A stretch of 64,000 nucleotides of DNA. It comes from Bin87 sp965220055 (lineage in GTDB: Bacteria > Chloroflexota > Dehalococcoidia > Lucifugimonadales > UBA3495). The position numbers and the translations under genes were made by a program. Under the pieces are notes generated by a model. The model worked only from the letters and a program-made list of their open reading frames with translations. It made no database searches and was not told the DNA's origin. The DNA is taken from NCBI GenBank assembly GCA_965220055.1, contig CBDCPE010000004.1, positions 1,488,001 to 1,552,000 on the forward strand, in the 5' to 3' direction. Below are positions 36,233 through 45,506 of the stretch, piece by piece. Every line of letters begins with the position of its first letter. Within the stretch, counting starts at the first letter, position 1.

Positions 36233-37375
36233 CTACACATGGGCCGGCGTGTTCTCAATCTCCTCCATCAGTGCGGTCAGCATTTCCGCCTCCGGCACCA
36301 CACGCACTTTTTCGCCCTTGCGGAAGATGATGGCGCGGCCGGCGCCGGCGGCGATGCCAACATCGGCGTCCTTGGCTTCGCCCGGGCCGTTGACCTCACA
36401 ACCCATGACGGCAACCTTGATGTTCTTGTCCGTCTTCTTCAATAGTGCGTCCACATCGTTCGCCAGTTTGCGAACGTCCACGTCGGCCCGGCCGCAACTG
36501 GGGCAGGCCACCAGCGTGGTGCCCTTATCACGCAGGTTGAGCGATTTCAGGATTTCAAACCCGGCGATCACTTCCTCAACGCTGTCGTCGCTCAGCGACA
36601 CCCGGATGGTGTCGCCGATACCCTCGTAGAGCAGCACGCCCAACCCCACGGCAGTACGGATGGAACCCGATTTTGCGGTGCCCGCCTCCGTGATGCCGAG
36701 GTGTAGAGGGTAGGGCACCATTTCGCCCAGGCGGCGATATGCCTCGACGGTGGTGGGCACGTCGAAGGCTTTCATGGAAATTTTGATCCGGTCGAAGTCC
36801 TGTTCCTCCAGGAGACTGACCTCCCAAAGGGCGGTGGCGACCATGTGGTCTACGATGCTGTAGTCGCCGGCCTGGGCTTCGCCGGCCTTAGGCAGCCGGT
36901 TGACGAGGTCCATGTGGCGAGAGAAGCCACGGGTGCGGCCGATGCCACCCACCGGAGGCAGGCTACCGAAGTTCACGCCGATGCGGATGGGGATGTTGCG
37001 CTCCTTGGCGGCGGCAACGACCTGGCGGACCTGGTCCTCGTTGCGCAAGTTGCCGGGATTGAGGCGCAGACAGTCGATGCCGCCGGCGGCGCACTCCAGC
37101 GCCAACTGGTAATGGAAATGGATGTCCGCGATCAGCGGGATGCTGATCTGCTTCTTGATCTCCGCCATCGCCTGGGCGGCTTCCATGTCGGGCACGGCGG
37201 AGCGGATGATCTCGCACCCGGCTTCTTCAAGCTCATGGATCTGCCGAACCGTGGCCTTGACGTCACGAGTATCGGTCTTCGTCATCGACTGCACGGTCAC
37301 GTCGGCACCCCCTCCGACCTTGACCCCGCCGACGTACACCGGTTTGGTAACTCTTCGCTGGTTCACAGTCATCAT
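36233..37375 (-). CDS. ispG: 4-hydroxy-3-methylbut-2-enyl-diphosphate synthase (IspG/GcpE)
   Basis: About 380 residues from the ATG-ATG pair at 37375/37372. MTVNQRRVTKPVYVGGVKVG, then VQSMTKTDTRDVKATVRQIH, PLIADIHFHYQLALECAAGG, LRLNPGNLRNEDQVRQVVAA. The [4Fe-4S] ligands are in ACPSCGR and VMGCEVNGPGE. It catalyses the reductive ring opening of MEcPP in the non-mevalonate isoprenoid pathway. The length and single-domain TIM-barrel plus Fe-S layout fit the short bacterial form. It heads the run leading to proS. Confidence 0.96.
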   Translation of the reverse strand: MMTVNQRRVTKPVYVGGVKVGGGADVTVQSMTKTDTRDVKATVRQIHELEEAGCEIIRSAVPDMEAAQAMAEIKKQISIPLIADIHFHYQLALECAAGGIDCLRLNPGNLRNEDQVRQVVAAAKERNIPIRIGVNFGSLPPVGGIGRTRGFSRHMDLVNRLPKAGEAQAGDYSIVDHMVATALWEVSLLEEQDFDRIKISMKAFDVPTTVEAYRRLGEMVPYPLHLGITEAGTAKSGSIRTAVGLGVLLYEGIGDTIRVSLSDDSVEEVIAGFEILKSLNLRDKGTTLVACPSCGRADVDVRKLANDVDALLKKTDKNIKVAVMGCEVNGPGEAKDADVGIAAGAGRAIIFRKGEKVRVVPEAEMLTALMEEIENTPAHV

Positions 37376-37677
37376 CGTCACCGCCGTTCGGAAATAGTGG
37401 AATGGCGAACTCGAAATCCTGGACTTATGATCACCAATGATACACGATGGCCTGCTGCCGGTGCCACCGCGCGGCCTCTCATGAAGACGCCAGTAGCAGC
37501 GTTTCCGGGTTATCCCGGTCGGATTGTTGCCTCGCACGAGTGGCCGGTTCGGAGGTCGCGAACTTAAAACAGCATTGATGTATAATAAGCCGATCATATT
37601 GACGCCGGCGGAACGGTACTTTCCGGCGTTAATCAGGGTACTAGCCCGACGGAATCGGGCGTCAGGCAGGTGACAAC
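37376..37677. other. divergent promoter region between ispG and xdhC
   Basis: About 300 bp. It contains TATAAT at 37581, and two hairpins before xdhC: GACGCCGG...CCGGCGTT and GCCCGA-CGGAA-TCGGGC. No gene. Confidence 0.45.
37581..37586 (+). promoter_or_regulatory. candidate -10 box for xdhC
   Basis: A perfect TATAAT in gatgTATAATaag, about 90 bp before the xdhC start. No good -35 at the normal spacing. Confidence 0.35.
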
Positions 37678-38814
37678 GTGCGCGACGTGATCCAGGAAGC
37701 AGTCAGTCAGTTGGAATCGGGCAATCCCTGCGTGCTGGCCACGGTGGTGCGCACCAAAGGGTCCACTCCGCAAAAGGCGGGGGCGATGCTGCTGGTGCGA
37801 GAGGACGGCACGGCCGTGGGCACGCTGGGCGGCGGCTGCGTGGAGGGCGACATTTGGTTCGCCGCGCGGGAGATACTGCGCAACCAGGGTGGTCCAGAGT
37901 TCAAGGACTACTACCTGAACGAAGACATCGCGGCGCGCGACGGCCTGGTATGCGGTGGCACCATGTATTTCTACCTGGAGCCGTTCCGGGATGCCGACGA
38001 CTTTTCGGACATCGGGTCAGAATTGCTTGGCGCGTATGACGGCGCGGATCCGGCTGCGCTGGCCACAATCGTGCGGTCGGACGGTAGCACGGCCCGCCTG
38101 GGCGCGAAGCTGCTGCTGCGATCCGACGGTTCGATAGCCGGCGGCATCGGCACCGTGGAACTGGACGAAATCGCGCTGGAGGCAGCCGGTCGCGTAGCAG
38201 CGGTGGGCGCGAATGAATCGCTGACCATCGACGACCAGACCGAGATGTTCATCGAAGGGTTCACGACCCCGCCGACGCTGGTAATGGTGGGCGGCGGACA
38301 CGTGGGGAAGGCCACCGCCGACCTGGCGCACCGATTGGGTTACCGCGTTTACATCGTCGACGACCGCGAGGACTTCTCCAACGCGGAACGATTCCCCTAC
38401 GCTGAAGAGACCATCGTTACCCCGTACACCGACTGGGCCCAGCACCTGGACATCAACGTGAACAGTTTCATCGTGGTGGCGTCCCGAGGGCACTGGTTCG
38501 ACGACGTCGCGTTGGAATCGGCGCTGACCACCAAGGCGCGGTACGTCGGTCTGTTGGGCAGCCGGCGCAAGACGCTGATGATCTACCAGCGTTTGCTGCA
38601 GGAAGGGGTGTCCCGGGAGCGACTGGCGGAAGTGCGCGCACCCATCGGGTTGGACATCGGGGCATTGGAGCCGGAAGAACTGGCCGTCAGCATCATGTCC
38701 GAGATCATCATGGCGCGGCGGGGCGGCAAGGGCAGCCCGATGACGATGGACGACTGGTACCTGGAACGCGCCGAGCGACGGGCCAACCGGGCGATGGGAG
38801 CCACCGCGGACTGA
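37678..38814 (+). CDS. XdhC/CoxI family molybdenum-cofactor chaperone
   Basis: 378 residues from GTG 37678 (leader aggcaggtgacaac). The N-terminal XdhC domain has NPCVLATVVRTKGSTPQKAG and GTLGGGCVEGDIWFAAREIL. A second similar segment is ALATIVRSDGSTARLGAKLL. The C-terminal Rossmann domain starts LVMVGGGHVGKATADLAHRL with VDDREDFSNAERFPYAEE, and YVGLLGSRRKTLMIY. Members insert or sulfurate the molybdenum cofactor of xanthine dehydrogenase/CODH-type enzymes. It stands directly before mocA, and the likely client is the CoxSLM-like enzyme at 60-64 kb. Confidence 0.93.
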   Translation: MRDVIQEAVSQLESGNPCVLATVVRTKGSTPQKAGAMLLVREDGTAVGTLGGGCVEGDIWFAAREILRNQGGPEFKDYYLNEDIAARDGLVCGGTMYFYLEPFRDADDFSDIGSELLGAYDGADPAALATIVRSDGSTARLGAKLLLRSDGSIAGGIGTVELDEIALEAAGRVAAVGANESLTIDDQTEMFIEGFTTPPTLVMVGGGHVGKATADLAHRLGYRVYIVDDREDFSNAERFPYAEETIVTPYTDWAQHLDINVNSFIVVASRGHWFDDVALESALTTKARYVGLLGSRRKTLMIYQRLLQEGVSRERLAEVRAPIGLDIGALEPEELAVSIMSEIIMARRGGKGSPMTMDDWYLERAERRANRAMGATAD

Positions 38815-38981
38815 TAATCGGGCGACCCGGTTCTGTTGTAGCTCGATGTTATTCCGCCAACGGGGACCCCGTTCTGGCGCTGTGCGGAGTGTTCCCGGCT
38901 CGGCTACAATGATGAACCGGGAAACCGTCGGAAACCGGTCGGGTTGCCGGCCTGCCGACCTCTCCGCCGGCTACGCAACGC

Positions 38982-39626
38982 ATGGCTGACACGTCGCCAT
39001 TTACGTCCGCGATATTGCTGGCGGCCGGGGTATCACGTCGGATGGGGACCCTGAAAGCCTTGCTGGACTGGCAGGGACGATCGCTGATCATCCACCAGAT
39101 CGTGGCGTTGCGAGAGGCCGGTGCGGATGAGGTGGTCGTGGTGTTGGGCCACCGGGCCGATGAATTGCAGGCGCGGATCGGCGCCAACCGGGACGTCTAC
39201 ACCCTGGGCAGGGTACGGTGCGTGGTCAACGACGATTACGCTCTGGGCAAGACAACGTCAATCAAGACCGGGCTGTGGGCGCTGGGGCCATCGGCTGATC
39301 CTGACGCCGCGATCATGATGCTGAACGTTGACCAGCCCCGCTCGGCCGGGATTATCGAGAAAGTCCTGGGTGAGCACCACAACGGGGATGACAAGCTAAT
39401 CACAATCCCCACCTCCGACGGAAAGGGAGGTCATCCCATCATCGTGAGTCGCGGGTTGTACAGCGAGCTCATCGCAATTGATGAGAAGACACAGGGAATG
39501 CGAGCGGTCACGGAACGGCACCGCGAGGCGACGCAAAGGGTAGAACTGGGCGCGCCCGAGTTGCTCTGGGACGTGAACACTCCGGAACAATATCAGGCCG
39601 CGCTGAAAGCCGCGGGAGCCGGGTGA
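38982..39626 (+). CDS. MocA-like molybdenum cofactor nucleotidyltransferase
   Basis: 214 residues. NTP_transf_3 signature SAILLAAGVSRRMGTLKALL (nucleotide-binding LAAGxSxRMG...K), VVVVLGHRADELQARIGANR, and a DQPR metal-binding motif in MMLNVDQPRSAGI. Then GKGGHPIIVSRGLY and WDVNTPEQYQAAL, the family's C-terminal marker. The enzyme transfers CMP or GMP to molybdopterin, here probably making the MCD form used by CODH/xanthine dehydrogenase-type enzymes. Immediately downstream of xdhC, so a two-gene maturation operon is likely. Confidence 0.9.
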   Translation: MADTSPFTSAILLAAGVSRRMGTLKALLDWQGRSLIIHQIVALREAGADEVVVVLGHRADELQARIGANRDVYTLGRVRCVVNDDYALGKTTSIKTGLWALGPSADPDAAIMMLNVDQPRSAGIIEKVLGEHHNGDDKLITIPTSDGKGGHPIIVSRGLYSELIAIDEKTQGMRAVTERHREATQRVELGAPELLWDVNTPEQYQAALKAAGAG

Positions 39627-40107
39627 CCCGGAACGCGATGGGGATCGCTGCGGATTGAGGTAATGGTTCGACGGGCTCACCATGAGCGGGGGGTGATGGA
39701 GGCAAAAGTAAACCGGGGCCCGATAAACAGTCGAGGCCCCGATTGCTGGTTTCCGTTCGTCCCATCGCCAGGATGCGTCGGGCTGACGGGTCTTGACCCT
39801 GTCAGCGGTCGCCCGGCACCGTCATGCCACTGCGGTTCGGCCAACAGGGCGTTTACGGGGGAAATGCCAGCTATGGTTTAGCTCTATCAGCGTAACCACT
39901 TCTAACCTCCTGCAATGACGACGGTCTGGCCATCGGGTTGACGGTGGGTGGGAGTTCCCTGTACCCCCAGCACCTTGAATACATAGTATATCTTGCAGAG
40001 ATGCTTGTCAACCCCAAACGAAATAATTAATATTGCGATTTCGTGGGATCAGCGCGACCAGGGGCAAATAGTCTAAACTACGGAAAAATCGTGACGACAG
40101 CGGAGAG
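39627..40107. other. intergenic region with a short interspersed repeat
   Basis: About 480 bp. It holds the repeat at 39665-39689 and a small hairpin GGGTCTTGACCC near 39790. No gene recognised. Confidence 0.5.
39665..39689. repeat. short interspersed repeat copy
   Basis: GGTTCGACGGGCTCACCATG and five more bases. Its reverse complement TGGTGAGCCCGTCGAACC shares the core TGAGCnnGnCGAA with the repeat inserted at 5754-5776. Confidence 0.65.
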
Positions 40108-40116
40108 ATGGCAGGA

Positions 40117-41355
40117 ATGAACGAAGCCCCTCGCAACGGAAACCAACCGCCACGCGCCATTCCCGGCGTGTATGGTGAGGACGGGGTCACTATCATCGGC
40201 ATGATTGGTGTGGTCCGTGAATCCGCGGCCAACCAGGGAGCCACGTTGAGCCTTTTCGGCGGAGGGATTAATCCGGGCGCGGAGGTGCCGTCGGGGGTGG
40301 ACCCGGACTACATCCTGGACTTTGCGCGCACGCACGAGGAGGCCGGCTTCGACATGGTGCTGACCGGCTATTCTTCGTCCACGCCGGACAGGTTCGAGGT
40401 GGCGGGTTACGCGGCGGCGCATACGGAGCGGTTGGGTTACCTGATCGCGCACCGGCCGGGCTTCGTCGCGCCCACGCTGGCGGCGCGGAAGGCCGCGACC
40501 CTGGACCAGCTGACCAACGGGCGCATCGCCCTGCACATCATCACCGGGGGCAACGACATCGAGCAGCGGCAGGACGGGGACTGGCTGGACCATGATTCGC
40601 GATATCGCCGTACCGACGAGTACTTGGACGTGATGCGGCGCATCTGGATGGAAACCGAGCCGTTTGACCACGACGGCGAGTTCTACCACCTGCAAGCGGC
40701 GTACAGCCAGGCCCGTTGTCGGCAGCATCCGCACGTTCCGCTGTTTTTCGGCGGCGCCTCGGTAGCGGCTCTGGATACCGCTAGCAGGCGCGCGGACCTG
40801 TTCGCACTGTGGGGAGAGCCGCGCGCGTCCATCGCCGAACGTATCGCGGACGTACGCCAACGGGTAGCGGAGGCGGGTCGGGATCCGTCCGAGATGCGGT
40901 TCAGCCTGTCGGCGAGGCCGATCCTTGCCGAGACCGAGGACAAGGCCTGGAAGCGGGCGGAGGATATCCTGGCGCGGATCCAGCAGGCAACGGCGGGCCG
41001 GGTGAGGCCGGGCGTCCCGACGCGGCCGCAGTCGGAGGGAGCGTGGCGTCTTTTGCGCTTCGCCGCCGAGGGGAACGTGCACGACGAACGGCTCTGGATG
41101 CCCATAGCAGCGGCCAGCGGCGCGTCGGGGAGCACCACCTGCCTGGTGGGTACGCCGCAGCAGGTAGCGGACGCACTGCTGGCCTACTACGACCTGGGGT
41201 GCTCCGCGTTCATTATCCGCGGCTTCGATCCTCTGGCGGACGCCGCCGACTACGGGCGCGAATTGATTCCGCTGGTTCGGGAAGGCGTGGTACAGCGCAA
41301 GAAGGCTGGAGTCCAGGCAGGGAAACGAATGGCAGAGCGGCTCAGCGAAAACTGA
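40117..41355 (+). CDS. LLM-class flavin-dependent oxidoreductase, SsuD-like
   Basis: 412 residues from the ATG at 40117 (a GGAGAG box sits too close to the ATG at 40108). Alkanesulfonate-monooxygenase-like: ARTHEEAGFDMVLTGYSSST, LGYLIAHRPGFVAPTLAARK, AATLDQLTNGRIALHIITGG, RRTDEYLDVMRRIWMETEPF, FGGASVAALDTASRRADLFA. FMNH2-dependent members release sulfite from organosulfonates. The substrate here is not known and no reductase (ssuE) is beside it. It is followed by an aminotransferase and the formate dehydrogenase on the same strand. Confidence 0.9.
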   Translation: MNEAPRNGNQPPRAIPGVYGEDGVTIIGMIGVVRESAANQGATLSLFGGGINPGAEVPSGVDPDYILDFARTHEEAGFDMVLTGYSSSTPDRFEVAGYAAAHTERLGYLIAHRPGFVAPTLAARKAATLDQLTNGRIALHIITGGNDIEQRQDGDWLDHDSRYRRTDEYLDVMRRIWMETEPFDHDGEFYHLQAAYSQARCRQHPHVPLFFGGASVAALDTASRRADLFALWGEPRASIAERIADVRQRVAEAGRDPSEMRFSLSARPILAETEDKAWKRAEDILARIQQATAGRVRPGVPTRPQSEGAWRLLRFAAEGNVHDERLWMPIAAASGASGSTTCLVGTPQQVADALLAYYDLGCSAFIIRGFDPLADAADYGRELIPLVREGVVQRKKAGVQAGKRMAERLSEN

Positions 41356-41412
41356 CCGAATTGCAGCGTCGTATCTGATAGGATAGCCCGGTATCGAACG
41401 GCGGAGGACCCG

Positions 41413-42624
41413 ATGGTAGATTACGCAACCCTATTCTCCAACAACCTGCCGAGAGCGGTGGCAACGCCACCCGGAGCGAGCGCGTCGGTCAAGTACATCT
41501 TTTCCGTGACCAACGCCGTCCCCGAGGTAGTCGATTCGGAAAACTACCTGTCCGCCATACGCTCGGGTTTGGACACCGACGGAGCCAGTTCGTTGGCCGG
41601 TTATCCCCCGCCGGGCGGACACGTGGGTCTGCGGGAACTCATAGCCGAACGCTTGGCGGCCAATCGCGGCTATCCAGCCTCCCCGGGCGACGTGGTCATG
41701 ACCGACGGCGCCGGTGGAGCGATTACCAGCCTGCTGGAGGCGTTCATCGACCCCGGCGACGCGGTCCTGGTCGAAGAGTTCACCTACATGGGTAGCCTAC
41801 GAATGATGCTCGAGCGCGGAGCGGAGCCAATTCACGTGGCTGGCGACGAAGACGGAATGCTCCCCGATGCGCTGGAGGAGTCCCTGGAATCGCTGGAGCG
41901 AGCCGGGCGCAGGGCGAAGTTTATCTGGACGATCCCCGTGTTCCAGAATCCGTTGGGCTTCACGGTCTCCGAAAGCCGGCGACGGGCGATTTTGAGCCTG
42001 GCGCAGCGCTACGGGGTACCGATTCTCGAGAACGAGTCGTACGCGGATTTTCGCATTGATGGCGATCCGCTGCCCCCTGCCATGGCCGGCATGAGCGACC
42101 AGGGGGACGTGCTCTACGTGTCTTCGTTCACAAAGCTGCTCGGGTGTGGCCTCCGGGTCGGTTTCGGGGTGCTGCCCCCGGGAGTCCGGGAAGCGCTGCC
42201 CCGGGCGAACTCCGAGAATCTGCCCCGTCGCGGCGTGAGCCATCTGGCGACCATGATGGTGTACGAATACATGCGTCAGCACGAGGCGGAGCACATCGAG
42301 ACCGTGCGACAGGCTTTGCTGGCGCGCCGAGACGCCTTGCTGGGTGCCCTGGAGGAAAACTTCCCCAGTTTTTGCGAGTGGACACACCCGCACGGCGGGA
42401 TGATGATATTTGTCCGGCTACCTGAGGGAGCCGATACCTGGGCCACGTTGCCGGAGGCCACCGCGCGGGACGTGAAGTACAATCCCGGCGGGGTGTTCCG
42501 GGCAGACCGGGGACGCAATAACTACCTGCGGCTGACTTACAGCCACAATTCGCCCGAGGAAATACGTGAGGGCGTGGCCAGGTTGGCCGAGTTATTCCAG
42601 GAAAAGGGTTATTTCGAGGGCTGA
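41413..42624 (+). CDS. PLP-dependent aminotransferase, class I/II (2-aminoadipate/MocR-like)
   Basis: 403 residues with a good leader (ggaggacccg). PLP fold: SLAGYPPPGGHVGLRELIAE (substrate loop), TDGAGGAITSLLEAFIDPGD, VEEFTYMGSLRMML, IPVFQNPLGFTVSESRRRAI and the Schiff-base Lys in YVSSFTKLLGCGLRVGFGVL. The C-terminal part has THPHGGMMIFVRLPEGADTW. No DNA-binding N-terminal domain, so it is an enzyme rather than a MocR regulator. The amino donor and acceptor are unknown. It is between the SsuD-like LLM enzyme and the formate dehydrogenase. Confidence 0.9.
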   Translation: MVDYATLFSNNLPRAVATPPGASASVKYIFSVTNAVPEVVDSENYLSAIRSGLDTDGASSLAGYPPPGGHVGLRELIAERLAANRGYPASPGDVVMTDGAGGAITSLLEAFIDPGDAVLVEEFTYMGSLRMMLERGAEPIHVAGDEDGMLPDALEESLESLERAGRRAKFIWTIPVFQNPLGFTVSESRRRAILSLAQRYGVPILENESYADFRIDGDPLPPAMAGMSDQGDVLYVSSFTKLLGCGLRVGFGVLPPGVREALPRANSENLPRRGVSHLATMMVYEYMRQHEAEHIETVRQALLARRDALLGALEENFPSFCEWTHPHGGMMIFVRLPEGADTWATLPEATARDVKYNPGGVFRADRGRNNYLRLTYSHNSPEEIREGVARLAELFQEKGYFEG

Positions 42625-42661
42625 CGCATAGTCAATCGCCGCCCGCAGAGGCGGCATAGGC

Positions 42662-45478
42662 ATGGTGGGGGTAGCCGCGATGGTCGTCGCCAGTCCAACG
42701 ATCAGCGTGATCGTGGATGGAATTGCAGTCTCGATTGAACCGGGGGCGAGTGCCCTGGACGCCGTGAACGCTGCCGGCGTGCCGCTGTCGCAGCTGTGCA
42801 AGGACGCGGACATGCCGGCCATCGGCGCCTGTCGGACCTGCCTAGTCCAAATCGATGGGATCCGCGGCTTTCCGGCGTCGTGCTCGACACCGGCGAGCCA
42901 GGGGATGGTGATCCGGACGGACACCGAAGACGCCCGACGCATCCGCACGGGTGTCATCCAACTCACGCTGGGGATGGTGGGCGCCGGGGACGGGGCGCAA
43001 AAAGCGAACGACGGTTACGGATTGCTGACCGACGCGGCGGCGTTGCACGGGATAGCCGAACTCCGCTGGGGATCGCGGGAAAGGCAAGCAACCGACACCT
43101 CCAACCCGGTGTTCAACCTGGCGATGGACGCGTGCATCCTGTGCGCCCGCTGCGTAAACGCCTGCCAGTCCAGCCATCAATTCATCGGAGCGATTGACGT
43201 TCTCGGAGCAGGGAATTCGGCCCGGATCGCCACGGCTGGTGACAAACCGCTGGCGGAGAGCATCTGCACCACGTGCGGCCAATGCTTGAGCGTATGCCCG
43301 ACCGGAGCGATAACCGTAAAGTCACCGCCTGACACCGTGGCTCCGTCACATACCGTCAAGACGACATGTCCCTATTGCGGGGTTGGGTGCGGCATCAAGC
43401 TCGAGGTCAGCGGTGCGACTGAAGGTCCGGATGCAGGGAAGATCGTCGCTTCCCACGACGACCCGGACAATCTTTCCAGCGTTGGAATGCTGTGCGTCAA
43501 AGGCCGGTTCGGGTACACGTTCGTTCACCACGAAGACCGGATCAAAACACCATTGATCCGGGAGGGTGACCGGTACACCGGCCAGTTTCGGGAAGCGACT
43601 TGGGACGAGGCGCTGGACCTGGTCGCCTCACGCCTAGCCGACTATCGCGGCGAATCATTCGGGACGTTGTGTTCTGCTAAAGCGACTAATGAAGACGGCT
43701 ACGTACAGCAGAAGTTCGCGCGGTTGGTGATGAGCAGCAACAACATCGACCACTGCACCCGCCTTTGCCACGCCCCGTCAGTGGCTGCGATGCTTACCTC
43801 GCTGGGCAGCGGCGCAACGAGCAACTCTTACACCGATTACGAGAACGCAGGATGCTTGGTGGTGATGGGTTGCGATCCCACCTCCAACCATCCGGTGGCA
43901 GCATCCCGAATGCGCCGGGCAGTGGTGGAACGGGGCGCTAGGCTGATAGTGATCAACCCACGCAGAATCGACATGTGCGACTACGCAGACCTGTGGCTGC
44001 GGCCGTTTCCGGGTACGGACGTGGCATTGCTGAACGCCATGGCTCGCGTCATCGTCACTGAAGGCCTGGCAAACGAGGACTTCGTGAGTCAGCGGACTGA
44101 GGGTCACGACGATTGGCATGCGACGATCGACGGATACACTCCGGAACGAGCTGCGGCGATTACGGGCGTGAGCGCAGAAGACATCCGGGGTGGCGCGCGC
44201 CTAGTGGCGCGGCCGCCGGTCCCTAAACATGGAGACCGTAGCAGGGGTTGCGGCGGCACCTGTCTCATCTGGGGAATGGGCCTCACGCAACATACCAACG
44301 GCACCGCCAACGTCCATTCCGTGCTCAACCTGGCGCTGGTGACGGGCCAGATGGGCTTCCCGGGCTCGGGCATCTCGCCGCTGCGGGGCCAGAACAACGT
44401 GCAAGGGTGCGGCGACGCCGGATGCGTGCCCGACTCGCTGCCGGGCTACCAGGGGCTGCGCGCCGATACGATGGAGAAGTTCGGCCAAGCCTGGCAGGCC
44501 ATTGGGTCTTTGCCCAGCGCGGCCGGTCGGGTGGTGACCGACATGGTGGACTCGATCGGTGAACCTGGCGGTGTCCGTGCGATGTACATCACCGGCGAGA
44601 ACCCATTGCTGAGCGAACCGGACCTGAACCGCGCCGACGAACTGTTCCGCAAGCTCGATTTCCTGGTGGTACAGGACATATTCATGCACGAAACGGCCAG
44701 GTTGGCGGACGTCATACTGCCGGCGACAAGTTTCGCGGAGAAGGATGGCACCTTCACCAACAGCGAACGCAGGGTCCAGAGGGTTCGGAAAGCCGTTGAT
44801 CCCGTGGGTTCGAGCCGGCCCGACTGGGAGATCATCAGCGAATTGGCGACCCTGATGTGCGATCGGCTGGACCTGCCGTGGCGCAGCCAATTCGCCTATA
44901 ATCGTCCATCTCAGATCTTCGCGGAGATGTCGAATCTGACGCCAGTTTTGTCAGGGATTTCCTACGAACGGCTAGAGGCCGAGGGCGGCATTCAATGGCC
45001 TTGCCCAACGCCGGACCATCCGGGCACAAGCTATCTTTACGGCGACAGTTTTCCCCGCGGAGATCGGGCCAAGTTCGTGGCCTACGAACAGGGGCCGGTG
45101 GCGGCGGAAACCCCATCGGCGCAGTTCCCATTGGTGCTGAACACCGGGAGGGTGTTGTACCACTGGCACGGGGGCACAATAACCCGGCGGGTGGGAAGCC
45201 TGGTGGCGCGGTTCGCGGAGCTTGAAGTCTCGATGAACCCCGCCGACGGCGAACGGTTTGGAGTAAAGGACGGCGGCGCAGTCCGGGTGCGTTCCCGCCG
45301 AGGTGAACTCACCGGATTGGCGCGATATACCTACCGCATGCGAACCGGTGAGATCTTCATTCCCTTCGTGCGGCTGAGCGGTTCGGCGGCGAATTTCCTG
45401 ACCAATGCCGTGTACGATCCGGATTCGAGGATACCGGAGTACAAGGTTTGCGCCGTGAGGGTGGATCCGGCTGATTAG
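42662..45478 (+). CDS. fdhA: formate dehydrogenase alpha subunit, NAD-dependent type with N-terminal ferredoxin domains
   Basis: 938 residues. N-terminal [2Fe-2S] domain (about 1-80; Cys 46, 57, 60, 74). A His/Cys linker is followed by two [4Fe-4S] clusters (ACILCARCVNACQ about 157-169 and CTTCGQCLSVCP about 202-213). The molybdopterin part starts at CPYCGVGCGI (about 236-245). The active site has CTRLCHAPSV with Cys about 369, the metal ligand that is Sec in some homologues, so this is the Cys form. The C-terminal Molydop_binding domain has QFPLVLNTGRVLYHWHGGTI. It oxidises formate to CO2 or runs in reverse. No beta/gamma or NADH-module subunit is adjacent. A Cys-rich segment at about 520-540 (SRGCGGTCLIWGMG) is longer than I expect. 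Confidence 0.92.
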   Translation: MVGVAAMVVASPTISVIVDGIAVSIEPGASALDAVNAAGVPLSQLCKDADMPAIGACRTCLVQIDGIRGFPASCSTPASQGMVIRTDTEDARRIRTGVIQLTLGMVGAGDGAQKANDGYGLLTDAAALHGIAELRWGSRERQATDTSNPVFNLAMDACILCARCVNACQSSHQFIGAIDVLGAGNSARIATAGDKPLAESICTTCGQCLSVCPTGAITVKSPPDTVAPSHTVKTTCPYCGVGCGIKLEVSGATEGPDAGKIVASHDDPDNLSSVGMLCVKGRFGYTFVHHEDRIKTPLIREGDRYTGQFREATWDEALDLVASRLADYRGESFGTLCSAKATNEDGYVQQKFARLVMSSNNIDHCTRLCHAPSVAAMLTSLGSGATSNSYTDYENAGCLVVMGCDPTSNHPVAASRMRRAVVERGARLIVINPRRIDMCDYADLWLRPFPGTDVALLNAMARVIVTEGLANEDFVSQRTEGHDDWHATIDGYTPERAAAITGVSAEDIRGGARLVARPPVPKHGDRSRGCGGTCLIWGMGLTQHTNGTANVHSVLNLALVTGQMGFPGSGISPLRGQNNVQGCGDAGCVPDSLPGYQGLRADTMEKFGQAWQAIGSLPSAAGRVVTDMVDSIGEPGGVRAMYITGENPLLSEPDLNRADELFRKLDFLVVQDIFMHETARLADVILPATSFAEKDGTFTNSERRVQRVRKAVDPVGSSRPDWEIISELATLMCDRLDLPWRSQFAYNRPSQIFAEMSNLTPVLSGISYERLEAEGGIQWPCPTPDHPGTSYLYGDSFPRGDRAKFVAYEQGPVAAETPSAQFPLVLNTGRVLYHWHGGTITRRVGSLVARFAELEVSMNPADGERFGVKDGGAVRVRSRRGELTGLARYTYRMRTGEIFIPFVRLSGSAANFLTNAVYDPDSRIPEYKVCAVRVDPAD

Positions 45479-45506
45479 CGGCTCCACTGAGTTGGCGAGT
45501 GGCGGG

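Noticed and set aside
37581..37677. Riboswitch upstream of xdhC
   Set aside because: Two small hairpins are visible, but they do not match a molybdenum-cofactor or other riboswitch pattern I can recognise.
39627..40107. Small RNA in the gap before the SsuD-like gene
   Set aside because: Only one short hairpin and an interspersed repeat; no promoter-terminator pair.
42662..45478. Formate dehydrogenase as a second selenoprotein
   Set aside because: The metal-ligand position is a normal Cys codon (CTRLCHAPSV) and there is no in-frame TGA.
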